In this document: positions 1 through 5,768 of the stretch, piece after piece
Numbering within the stretch: position 1 is the first letter of the stretch
How the letters are laid out: the number at the start of each line of letters is the position of its first letter
Assembly: GCA_002368805.1 (NCBI GenBank)
Contig: DFFH01000107.1
Location: 1,836-7,934 of the forward strand
DNA length: 6,099 bases
Source: Mageeibacillus sp. UBA3781
Lineage (GTDB): Bacteria; Bacillota; Clostridia; Saccharofermentanales; Saccharofermentanaceae
Reading direction: 5' to 3'
Notes under the pieces: generated by a model
The model's input: only the letters and a program-made list of their open reading frames with translations
Databases searched by the model: none
What the model was told of the DNA's origin: nothing
Position numbers and translations under genes: made by a program

Positions 1-48
1 AAAAACGGGACATATGCGAGAATGGTTGCGCTTCAGTCAGGAACATGA
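1..48 (+). CDS. C-terminal end of an upstream protein, probably an ABC transporter (permease-ATPase fusion), partial
   Basis: Frame 1 is open from the window edge and reads KNGTYARMVALQSGT before a TGA at 46-48. The pattern K-N-G-x-Y-x-x-M-x-x-L-Q is typical of the extreme C-terminus of exporter-fold ABC transporters, in which a transmembrane domain is fused to the ATPase and the 'LL-x-x-x-G-x-Y' segment follows the H-loop region. Only 15 residues are visible, so the assignment rests on tail similarity alone. In Clostridia such ABC half-transporters are often found beside ECF systems of the type seen next, which fits the context. No U-tract terminator follows it. The downstream ECF operon has its own promoter, so the two are probably separate transcription units, although read-through is possible. 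Confidence 0.55.
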   Translation, partial: KNGTYARMVALQSGT

Positions 49-72
49 TTTTCATGCAAAATGACGAATTAC

Positions 73-96
73 TGAACAAATTCGAAAATGTGTTCA
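73..96. repeat. Short dyad TGAACA-N12-TGTTCA in the intergenic region
   Basis: TGAACA at 73-78 and TGTTCA at 91-96 are perfect inverted copies separated by 12 bases. A second, nested dyad (CGAATT 65-70, AATTCG 79-84) overlaps it, and AATTACT is directly repeated at 67-73 and 97-103. No T-run follows, so it is not a convincing intrinsic terminator for the upstream gene. It lies just upstream of the -35 element at 105-110, where an activator or second repressor might bind. The arms are short and chance is possible. Confidence 0.3.
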
Positions 97-104
97 ATTA
101 CTAC

Positions 105-133
105 TGGAAATATTCCTCTGAATACTATATTAT
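105..133 (+). promoter_or_regulatory. Probable sigma-A promoter of the ECF operon
   Basis: TGGAAA at 105-110 (4 of 6 matches to TTGACA) and TATTAT at 128-133 (5 of 6 to TATAAT) are separated by exactly 17 bases. The predicted start of transcription is near 140, inside the first operator-like dyad. This leaves a leader of about 65 nt before the first gene. An overlapping TATATT at 126-131 is an alternative -10 but has a poorer -35. Confidence 0.5.
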
Positions 134-134
134 T

Positions 135-186
135 GGTTAGCAAAAGCTAACTAATTGTTATCGATGGTTAGCAAATGATAACTAAC
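135..186. promoter_or_regulatory. Operator-like array of GTTAGC/GTTATC half-sites in front of the ECF operon
   Basis: A 20-base unit starting GGTTAGC occurs at 135-154 and again at 166-185 with two mismatches. Each copy is a dyad: GTTAGC-aaaa-GCTAAC at 136-151 (perfect) and GTTAGC-aaat-GATAAC at 167-182 (one arm changed). A further half-site, GTTATC, lies between them at 157-162. Half-sites therefore start at 136, 146, 157, 167 and 177, a spacing of 10-11 bases. The two dyads are 31 bases apart, about three helical turns, so they face the same side of the DNA. The array begins 2 bases after the -10 and covers the expected transcription start, the position expected for a repressor. The half-site loosely resembles the TTAGG-type arms of DtxR/IdeR iron boxes. 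MarR-family operators of similar build are an alternative. Confidence 0.6.
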
Positions 187-205
187 GGATTGAAGAGGGG
201 TTTTT

Positions 206-796
206 ATGAACAGTAAAAAACTAGTAGCAAAAGATTTTATTACAGTCGGCATTTTTACGGCGATCCTTATCGTGGTGGAGTTTCTCTGTGGTCTGCTCGG
301 ATATATCCATCCGTATATCGTGGCATCTTATGTAGTGATGATCCCGCTTGTAGGCGCGATCCCGATGATGCTTTTCTATACGAAAGTGGAGAAGTTCGGC
401 ATGATCACCATCATGTCGGTACTTATCGCGATCATCATGTTCGTGCTCGGCATGGGATATCTTGGTGCTCCGCTCATCATAGCTGCTGGCGTGATCGCAG
501 ATCTGATCGCCAAGTCCGGTAACTATAAGAGCTTCAAGAAAACGATCCTGAGTAACGGGGTGTTTAGCCTGTGGATCTGTGCAAACTATTTCCCGGTCAT
601 CGTGACTGCAGATTCTTATCGTAAGGATCTTATAGAAGAAGGATATTCCACAGAGTACTGTGACAATCTCTTCGGTGCGATCAACGGAAAGACGATTGCC
701 ATTCTTCTGATCTTGTGCTTCGTATTCGGCTGTATTGGCGCAGTGATCGGAAAGAAAGCTGTAAAGAAACATTTCGAAAAAGCGGGAATCGTCTGA
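206..796 (+). CDS. ECF transporter S component, Trep_Strep/MptD family
   Basis: This is a small integral membrane protein of 196 residues, the substrate-binding subunit of an ECF-type importer. It opens with a short polar stretch followed by KDFITVGIFTAI (about residues 9-20), the usual first-helix signature of S components. About six hydrophobic segments can be seen (roughly 10-32, 38-58, 62-82, 84-101, 113-133 and 163-185), and the tail is basic (KKAVKKHF). Length and topology fit the Trep_Strep (MptD) family of putative S components, and the T and ATPase genes follow directly. The start is supported by a GAAGAGGGG Shine-Dalgarno stretch at 192-200, five bases before the ATG. The stop overlaps the next start by one base (TGATG). 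Substrate is unknown. Some ECF-like systems in lactic acid bacteria and streptococci have been linked to heme, but that link is only suggestive here. Confidence 0.85.
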   Translation: MNSKKLVAKDFITVGIFTAILIVVEFLCGLLGYIHPYIVASYVVMIPLVGAIPMMLFYTKVEKFGMITIMSVLIAIIMFVLGMGYLGAPLIIAAGVIADLIAKSGNYKSFKKTILSNGVFSLWICANYFPVIVTADSYRKDLIEEGYSTEYCDNLFGAINGKTIAILLILCFVFGCIGAVIGKKAVKKHFEKAGIV

Positions 797-1497
797 TGCA
801 GATAAGGCTGGATCCTCGTACAAAACTGTATATGGTGCTTATTGTATCCATGGTGGTTCTGATGCCTGCGGCAACCCCACTTTTATGGGGGATACGCATC
901 TTCATCACATTGTTTCCGATCATGCTTCTGCTTTCGGAAAAAAGATATAAAAGCGCTATCCGTTTCCTGATCTTTTATGGTATCGCAATGGTGCTGACAT
1001 TCTTTGTACTCGAGAAGGAAATGCAGGGGCTTCTGACGACGGTGCTTATCGGATATTGCGGCATTGTTGTGCAGTTCGCGCCGGCGATCATTACTGCCTG
1101 GTATTGTGTGAGGACCACAAAGATCGACGAATTCATGTCTTCCATGCAGCGGATGCATATGCCGGATGGTATAGCGATCTCGCTTGCAGTCGTCATGCGT
1201 TTCTTCCCGACGATCAAAGAAGAATACGGTTCGATCAGAGATGCGATGAAAATGAGGGGGATCTCATTCGGAGGCGGAAATGCCCTGAAAATGGTCGAAT
1301 ACCGCATGATCCCTCTTTTATTCTCGTGCGTCAATATCGGCGATGAACTCTCGGCCGCAGCTCTGACCCGAGGTCTGGGCGGGAATGTCAAAAGGACAAG
1401 TGTGGTCGAACTGAGACTCCGGATCTGGGATATCCTGCTGATGGTTCTCTTTACCGCAGCTCTGGGAATATTCGTATATATGAAGTATTTCGGATGA
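796..1497 (+). CDS. ECF transporter T component (EcfT-like transmembrane protein)
   Basis: The protein has 233 residues and is the membrane scaffold that couples the ATPases to the S component. Hydrophobic segments lie near 11-30, 32-47, 53-71, 77-101 and 211-230. Two short motifs that dock on the ATPases in EcfT/CbiQ proteins are visible: DAMKMRG at 149-155 and AALTRG at 188-193, matching the A-x-x-x-R-G pattern in the cytoplasmic coupling helices. The N-terminal LDPRTK (5-10) is also typical of the family. The reading frame is open further upstream, but the ATG at 796 overlaps the S-component stop (TGATG) and gives the expected N-terminus, so translation is probably coupled. An S-T-A order with tight spacing indicates one operon. 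Confidence 0.88.
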   Translation: MQIRLDPRTKLYMVLIVSMVVLMPAATPLLWGIRIFITLFPIMLLLSEKRYKSAIRFLIFYGIAMVLTFFVLEKEMQGLLTTVLIGYCGIVVQFAPAIITAWYCVRTTKIDEFMSSMQRMHMPDGIAISLAVVMRFFPTIKEEYGSIRDAMKMRGISFGGGNALKMVEYRMIPLLFSCVNIGDELSAAALTRGLGGNVKRTSVVELRLRIWDILLMVLFTAALGIFVYMKYFG

Positions 1498-1544
1498 ACG
1501 ATCATTCAGTAAATGTAGAAAAGAGATAGCTTTAGAGAAGAACT

Positions 1545-3107
1545 ATGGATAACCGGCAATCAATCATCGAGATTAATCATGTTTCCTTCCGATATAAGGG
1601 GAGCAAGGAAGGACTTCTTTCCGATATCAGTCTTTCTTTTAAAGAAGGGGAGACTGTCCTGCTTTGCGGGGCATCCGGATGCGGGAAGACGACGATACTC
1701 CGCCTGATCAACGGGCTGATCCCCCATTACTATACCGGAGACCTAAAAGGGAATGTTACTGTTTCGGGGAAGAATATATGCGAGACACAGCTATATGAAC
1801 TGGCAGGTCTGGTCGGAACTGTATTTCAGAACCCGAGATCCCAGTTCTTTTCCGTAGATACCGATGGGGAGATCGTCTTCGGACCGGAGAATATTGGTCT
1901 TCCGCCGAAGGAGATCTCAAAGAGAAAAGAGATCGTCGTTTCGGAGATGAAGATCGGAAATCTTCTGAACCGGTCACTCTTCGAACTATCCGGCGGGGAG
2001 AAGCAGAAGATCGCCTGCGCCTCAGTGTCAGCGCTTCTTCCGGGAATAATCCTCCTGGACGAGCCATCCTCGAATCTGGACTGGAATGCGATCTCTGATC
2101 TTCGCGAGTCGATCCGCAGATGGAAGGAAGAAGGAAAGACGATCCTTATTTCAGAGCACCGGCTCTGGTACCTTATGGATCTGGTCGACAGGGTGCTCTA
2201 CCTCTCAGACGGAAATCCTGTTCATGAATGGACAGGGGAGGCTTTCCGGGATCTTTCTGAACAGGAAGTTGCGGAACTGAAACTCCGTCCGGTCACGATC
2301 GAAGAAAAGTATATAAGTGCTTTTACCGATGAAAAAGGACGAATATCAGCTTCTTCTGCTTCAGATAAAAACTCTCAAAGTGAGAATATCGAGGGTTCGG
2401 GAACTGATGCTTCCGAAAGAAAAGTGGTCCTGTCCGGTTTCTGCTTCTCCTATGACAAAAAGAAAAGTGTCAGGCATCTCCGTAAATGCATCCGTGAAGG
2501 CGGCGCCGGAACTTATGACGGGCTGCAGTTATGTATCCCGAATCTTGCTCTTCCGTCCGGGAAAGTGATCGGGGTGATCGGCAGAAACGGAACGGGAAAA
2601 TCAACCTTCCTGCGATGCGTGTGCGGACTTGAGAAGCGCTGCCCGGGATCGATCACTATTGATGGAAAAACATATGCCGGCAGGAATCGGCTGAAACTAA
2701 CATATATGGTCATGCAGGATGTCAATCACCAGCTCTTTACCGACAGCGTGAAAGCGGAAGTAATGCTTTCTATGGAAAAAGAAGATGAAAAACGATGCGA
2801 TGAGATCCTCGACCGTCTGGGGCTTCTTCCCTTTAAGGAGAAGCACCCGATGGCGCTGTCCGGCGGACAGAAGCAGAGGGTGGCCATCGCCTCGGCAATC
2901 GCTGCAGGTGCGAAGATCCTTCTCTTTGATGAGCCGACATCCGGTCTGGATTATGCCCATATGAAACAGGTCGGAGATATGCTCAAAAACCTTGCAAAAA
3001 CGGGAAGTACGATCCTGGTAAGTACGCATGACCCGGAGCTTCTGGCACTATGCTGCGATGAAGTCCTGCATATCGAGAAGGGACGTATCGCGCAATATAC
3101 GGCGTAA
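1545..3107 (+). CDS. ECF transporter ATPase with two ABC domains in one polypeptide
   Basis: The 520-residue protein carries two complete ABC ATPase domains, so one chain replaces the separate EcfA1 and EcfA2 subunits. Domain 1: Walker A GASGCGKT at 42-49, Q-loop Q95 in VFQNP, signature LSGGEKQ at 148-154, Walker B with D172/E173, H-loop H205. Domain 2: Walker A GRNGTGKST at 346-354, Q-loop Q391, signature LSGGQKQR at 438-445, Walker B with D462/E463, H-loop H495. All catalytic residues are present in both halves, so both sites should hydrolyse ATP. The halves are joined by a hydrophilic Ser-rich linker (about 260-293), and domain 2 has a basic insertion near 304-325 before its Walker A. No membrane segments are seen. 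The gene starts 47 bases after the T component behind an AGAGAAG site (1534-1540), and two in-frame TAG codons just upstream exclude an earlier start. It ends the operon. Confidence 0.92.
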   Translation: MDNRQSIIEINHVSFRYKGSKEGLLSDISLSFKEGETVLLCGASGCGKTTILRLINGLIPHYYTGDLKGNVTVSGKNICETQLYELAGLVGTVFQNPRSQFFSVDTDGEIVFGPENIGLPPKEISKRKEIVVSEMKIGNLLNRSLFELSGGEKQKIACASVSALLPGIILLDEPSSNLDWNAISDLRESIRRWKEEGKTILISEHRLWYLMDLVDRVLYLSDGNPVHEWTGEAFRDLSEQEVAELKLRPVTIEEKYISAFTDEKGRISASSASDKNSQSENIEGSGTDASERKVVLSGFCFSYDKKKSVRHLRKCIREGGAGTYDGLQLCIPNLALPSGKVIGVIGRNGTGKSTFLRCVCGLEKRCPGSITIDGKTYAGRNRLKLTYMVMQDVNHQLFTDSVKAEVMLSMEKEDEKRCDEILDRLGLLPFKEKHPMALSGGQKQRVAIASAIAAGAKILLFDEPTSGLDYAHMKQVGDMLKNLAKTGSTILVSTHDPELLALCCDEVLHIEKGRIAQYTA

Positions 3108-3148
3108 AAGCGCAGTCATTTCTTTTAGATCGGGATTGTGCCGGCCGC

Positions 3149-3177
3149 TTTACGAATGCTTCGGGAAGTTGGATAAT
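3149..3177 (+). promoter_or_regulatory. Probable promoter of the acetyltransferase-ZIP pair
   Basis: TTTACG at 3149-3154 (4 of 6 to TTGACA) and GATAAT at 3172-3177 (5 of 6 to TATAAT) are spaced by 17 bases in the 106-base gap after the ECF ATPase gene. Transcription would start near 3184, about 30 bases before the ATG at 3214. No intrinsic terminator with a T-run is visible in the gap, so read-through from the ECF operon is also possible. Confidence 0.45.
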
Positions 3178-3213
3178 AGTAGTACAGATATCCGTACGAA
3201 ACGAGGTAGCCAT

Positions 3214-3648
3214 ATGATCCGTGAGGCGCGAAAAGAAGATCTCGAGCAGATGCTGGAACTATATCTTTCTCTGCATGAGGAAAGTATTCCGGAGCATGAC
3301 GATCACCTCTTTGAGACCTGGGATAAGATCATGGACGATAAGAATTACCATGTTATCGTCTGTGAGATCGACGGGAAGATCGTGTCCTCATGCTGCTGTA
3401 TCATTATCCCGAATCTGACACATAATGTGCGTCCTTTCGCACTGGTGGAATATGTGGTGACGCATGAGGACTACCGCTGCAAAGGATATGCAAGCGAATG
3501 CCTGGCGAAGGCAAAAGAGATCGCGATCTCTGAAAACTGCTATAAGATCATGCTGATGACCGGATCGAAGAAAGAATCCACACTGAATTTCTACCGGAAA
3601 GCAGGATATAGAAGTGATGATAAGACCGGCTTTAACCAGAAACTCTGA
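3214..3648 (+). CDS. GNAT-family N-acetyltransferase
   Basis: This is a 144-residue single-domain protein that probably transfers an acetyl group from acetyl-CoA to a small molecule or protein amine in the cytoplasm. The GNAT core is clear. A beta strand VEYVVTHEDY (78-87) leads into the acetyl-CoA pyrophosphate-binding loop RCKGYA at 88-93 (R-x-x-G-x-A). Motif B follows with NFYRKAGY at 125-132, the usual C-terminal FYxKxGF/Y element. The N-terminal IREARKEDLEQMLEL is the common first strand-helix of the family. The frame is open upstream, but the ATG at 3214 has a GAGGTAG Shine-Dalgarno site seven bases ahead and gives a canonical N-terminus. Three consecutive Cys at 60-62 are unusual. The substrate cannot be predicted. 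The ZIP gene follows after 25 bases, so the two probably share a transcript. Confidence 0.85.
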   Translation: MIREARKEDLEQMLELYLSLHEESIPEHDDHLFETWDKIMDDKNYHVIVCEIDGKIVSSCCCIIIPNLTHNVRPFALVEYVVTHEDYRCKGYASECLAKAKEIAISENCYKIMLMTGSKKESTLNFYRKAGYRSDDKTGFNQKL

Positions 3649-3673
3649 CCGGATCAGATAAAGAGACGTTTAC

Positions 3674-4450
3674 ATGGACATTTTTATCGGATTGATGATT
3701 CCGTTTTTAGGCACGGCACTCGGCGCCGCTTGTGTGTTCTTTATGAAAAAAGAACTCAGCGTTCCGGTGCAAAGAGCGCTGACAGGTTTTGCTGCCGGCG
3801 TTATGGTGGCGGCTTCGATCTGGAGCCTTCTGATCCCGGCGATGGAACAGGAGGCAGGTAAGGGGCGGTTTGCATTCGTGCCGGCCGCGATCGGATTCTG
3901 GGCGGGAGTGCTTTTCCTTCTGCTTCTGGATCATGTTATTCCACACCTTCATATGAATACAGAGGAAGCGGAAGGTCCGAAAAGCAAGCTTGCAAAGACC
4001 ACGATGATGGTCCTTGCAGTGACGCTTCATAACATTCCGGAGGGCATGGCGGTAGGTGTCGTCTATGCCGGTTTTCTTTCAGATAACAGCGCGATGACCT
4101 TAAGCGGAGCGCTGGCGCTGTCGATCGGTATCGCGATCCAGAATTTTCCGGAAGGCGCGATCATCTCGATGCCGCTGCATGCGCAGGGACAAAGCAAGAG
4201 CAAGGCGTTTCTTCTGGGCATGGGATCCGGTGCGGTCGAACCGGTCGGAGCTCTTCTGACGATCCTGGCGGCGGGACTTCTCGTGCCGGCGATGCCGTAT
4301 CTTCTTTCCTTTGCCGCCGGCGCGATGCTCTATGTCGTTGTCGAGGAACTGATCCCCGAGATGAGTTCCGGAGAACACTCGAATATAGGCGTGCTCATGT
4401 TCTCTTTCGGATTTACCGTGATGATGGCGCTCGATGTGGCGCTTGGCTGA
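3674..4450 (+). CDS. ZIP-family divalent metal transporter, GufA-like
   Basis: This 258-residue integral membrane protein has about eight hydrophobic segments, as expected for ZIP permeases, which move Zn2+, Fe2+ or Mn2+ into the cytoplasm. The two metal-site helices are clear: TLHNIPEGMAVGV with H119, N120 and E123 (TM4), and IQNFPEGAIISMPL with Q156, N157 and E160 (TM5). Gln in place of His before N-F-P-E-G in TM5 is the usual form in the GufA branch, unlike ZupT. The loop after TM3 has a small His cluster (H87, H91, H93) followed by acidic residues, a possible metal-sensing or delivery segment. VEELIPE at 223-229 is another conserved family stretch. Start support is modest (AAGAGA at 3661-3666). 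The stop is immediately adjacent to the stop of the convergent radical SAM gene. Metal specificity cannot be read from the sequence. Confidence 0.9.
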   Translation: MDIFIGLMIPFLGTALGAACVFFMKKELSVPVQRALTGFAAGVMVAASIWSLLIPAMEQEAGKGRFAFVPAAIGFWAGVLFLLLLDHVIPHLHMNTEEAEGPKSKLAKTTMMVLAVTLHNIPEGMAVGVVYAGFLSDNSAMTLSGALALSIGIAIQNFPEGAIISMPLHAQGQSKSKAFLLGMGSGAVEPVGALLTILAAGLLVPAMPYLLSFAAGAMLYVVVEELIPEMSSGEHSNIGVLMFSFGFTVMMALDVALG

Positions 4451-5548
4451 TTACCGGCGCATCAGTGCCTCGACCTGATCCTTCTTCTCGAATAATACGC
4501 ATCCTCCGACGTGATCGCCGGCCAGAACATTCTGATTCTGAAGCGCCATAAAGAGAGGGGAAGAGATTGCTTCTTTCAAAGAGGTCTCTCTGACATTGAT
4601 GTCGGAATAAGGTGAAAACGGGCAGGGCTCGGCGCCTCCGTGGGAGTTGATGTGGAAGAAGCCTCTGCCTGCTGCGATACATCCGCCGGAGGATTTCTCA
4701 TCTCCCGGGAAAGATACGAATACGATCTCCTCATGGTTTTTCCGAAGATCAGAGAGGGCAGAGGAGAAGATCTCTCTTTCTTCATCGCCGATCGCCAGGT
4801 TCTGGCTCTCTTCCGTGACAGGAACATATTCGACATAGATCACAGCTTTGCAGCCTTTTTCGGAAAGAGAAGAGATGAACTCTTCGGAAGTGACATCAGA
4901 AAGGTTCTCTGTGGTCACGGTCACGGAACAGCCGAAGATCAGGTTCTCTTTGGAAAGATCATCCATGCTCTTCATGATCCGGTCATAGATCCCCGGACCA
5001 CGTCGGCTGTCGGTGGATTCTTTTCCACCCTCGATGCTGATGATCGGGATGAGGTTTCTGTTTTTCTTCAGAAGCGTGAGATAGCTCTCATTGAGAAGCA
5101 CACCGTTGGTAAAGATCGGGAAAAGGATGCTCCGGATACTTCCTGCTGCTTCGATGACATCTTTTCGGAGCATCGGTTCTCCGCCTGCAAGCAGGATAAA
5201 GCTGATGCCCAGGTCGTCTGCTTCTTCGAAGATTTTTTTCCACTGATCACATGTCAGCTGATCCTGCGGCGCACAGTCGGTCGTCGCGTGATTGGCGCGG
5301 GAATAGCAGCCGGCACAGTGCAGGTTACAGTTCGAGGTGATGCTGGTGATGAGGAAAGGAGGGATGTGCTCGCCTTTCTTTTCCGCCTCGCGGCGCTTCT
5401 TCGATGCGGCTTTGGAAGCCATGGCAAATCCTGCCATAAAAGCACTGCCCTTGGGGTCTTTGAGTGTTGCCCGCAGTGCGTCTTTCACGACACGCTCCAC
5501 GCCACGGGTCATATATTCCTGAATGTCGAATGCTGAATCAGACGGCAT
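4451..5548 (-). CDS. Radical SAM protein with a Cys-containing SPASM/twitch-like C-terminal domain, substrate unknown
   Basis: The 365-residue protein is predicted to be a cytoplasmic radical S-adenosylmethionine enzyme. The [4Fe-4S] binding motif CNLHCAGC is at C74, C78 and C81 (CX3CX2C). GGEP at 122-125 is the SAM amino-group motif, and TNG at 147-149 and SIEGG at 171-175 are further barrel landmarks. The C-terminal part has C290 (GGCIAAG), C309 (EPCPFSPYS) and C350 (GGCVLF), a spacing reminiscent of SPASM/twitch domains that hold an auxiliary Fe-S cluster. The basic N-terminal helical region (about 17-57) is common to this Clostridia family. A frame-open start 60 bases upstream was rejected because it falls in the promoter. 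ATG 5548 has an AGGAGA site at 5556-5561. No precursor peptide or partner enzyme is recognised nearby, so peptide modification, cofactor synthesis or other roles all remain open. Confidence 0.87.
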   Translation of the reverse strand: MPSDSAFDIQEYMTRGVERVVKDALRATLKDPKGSAFMAGFAMASKAASKKRREAEKKGEHIPPFLITSITSNCNLHCAGCYSRANHATTDCAPQDQLTCDQWKKIFEEADDLGISFILLAGGEPMLRKDVIEAAGSIRSILFPIFTNGVLLNESYLTLLKKNRNLIPIISIEGGKESTDSRRGPGIYDRIMKSMDDLSKENLIFGCSVTVTTENLSDVTSEEFISSLSEKGCKAVIYVEYVPVTEESQNLAIGDEEREIFSSALSDLRKNHEEIVFVSFPGDEKSSGGCIAAGRGFFHINSHGGAEPCPFSPYSDINVRETSLKEAISSPLFMALQNQNVLAGDHVGGCVLFEKKDQVEALMRR

Positions 5549-5579
5549 ATATTCATCTCCTAAATAAGCATTTGATGAT

Positions 5580-5608
5580 ATTATATTTGATGCAATATAA
5601 AATGTCAA
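5580..5608 (-). promoter_or_regulatory. Consensus sigma-A promoter of the radical SAM gene
   Basis: Read on the minus strand, TTGACA (5608 down to 5603) and TATAAT (5585 down to 5580) are both perfect consensus hexamers with a 17-base spacer (5586-5602). Transcription should start near 5573, giving a leader of about 25 nt that contains the AGGAGA ribosome site (5556-5561). This fixes the ATG at 5548 as the start of the gene. Confidence 0.85.
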
Positions 5609-5670
5609 GAGTGAATATCAGTTTGCGAGGAGAAAGAAAAAGACATGACCAGTGCTTTTCCATAGAATTC

Positions 5671-5707
5671 TTTCGTAATTGTCGTCAAAACTGTCGTCAA
5701 TACGAAA
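5671..5707. repeat. Tandem TGTCGTCAA pair flanked by an inverted repeat
   Basis: TGTCGTCAA occurs at 5680-5688 and 5692-5700, a period of 12 bases. The pair is enclosed by TTTCGTA (5671-5677) and TACGAAA (5701-5707), which are exact inverted copies. The block sits between the tRNA terminator and the radical SAM promoter, about 65 bases upstream of the -35. Position and symmetry suggest a protein-binding site, possibly for a regulator of the radical SAM gene. No T-run follows the dyad, so terminator function is unlikely. Confidence 0.4.
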
Positions 5708-5716
5708 TTCTGAATT

Positions 5717-5760
5717 AAAAGAAAAATCCTGAAAGCACTCTGTTCCCATGCTTTCAGGAT
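5717..5760 (-). terminator. Intrinsic terminator of the tRNA-Val gene
   Basis: A perfect 12-bp inverted repeat (ATCCTGAAAGCA at 5726-5737 with its complement at 5749-5760) encloses an 11-base loop. On the minus strand the stem is followed by TTTTTCTTTT. It begins 9 bases after the 3' end of the tRNA gene, the expected place. It also insulates the radical SAM promoter downstream from tRNA transcription. Confidence 0.9.
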
Positions 5761-5768
5761 CTATTATC

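Noticed and set aside
221..823. Minus-strand open frame of 200 codons opposite the S component
   Set aside because: It is very rich in His, Asp and Arg with no hydrophobic core, as expected from the complement of a membrane protein gene. There is no ribosome site or domain.
1494..1529. Eleven-codon ORF overlapping the T-component stop (ATGA), in frame with the ATPase gene
   Set aside because: It ends in TAG and a second in-frame TAG lies before the ATPase start. It has no separate support and is probably chance in the 47-base spacer.
4640..5536. Long plus-strand open frame of 298 codons opposite the radical SAM gene
   Set aside because: It is the antisense shadow of a gene with clear CX3CX2C, GGEP and a consensus promoter. 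It shows no recognisable domain of its own.
5553..5663. 36-codon minus-strand ORF with three Cys upstream of the radical SAM gene, considered as a precursor peptide
   Set aside because: It runs through the consensus promoter and the ribosome-binding site of the radical SAM gene, has a weak ribosome site, and shows no leader-core pattern.
5645..5665. Six-codon plus-strand ORF after a GAGGAGA ribosome-like site
   Set aside because: It lies antisense in the intergenic region with no promoter and no gene downstream on that strand. The purine run is likely coincidental.
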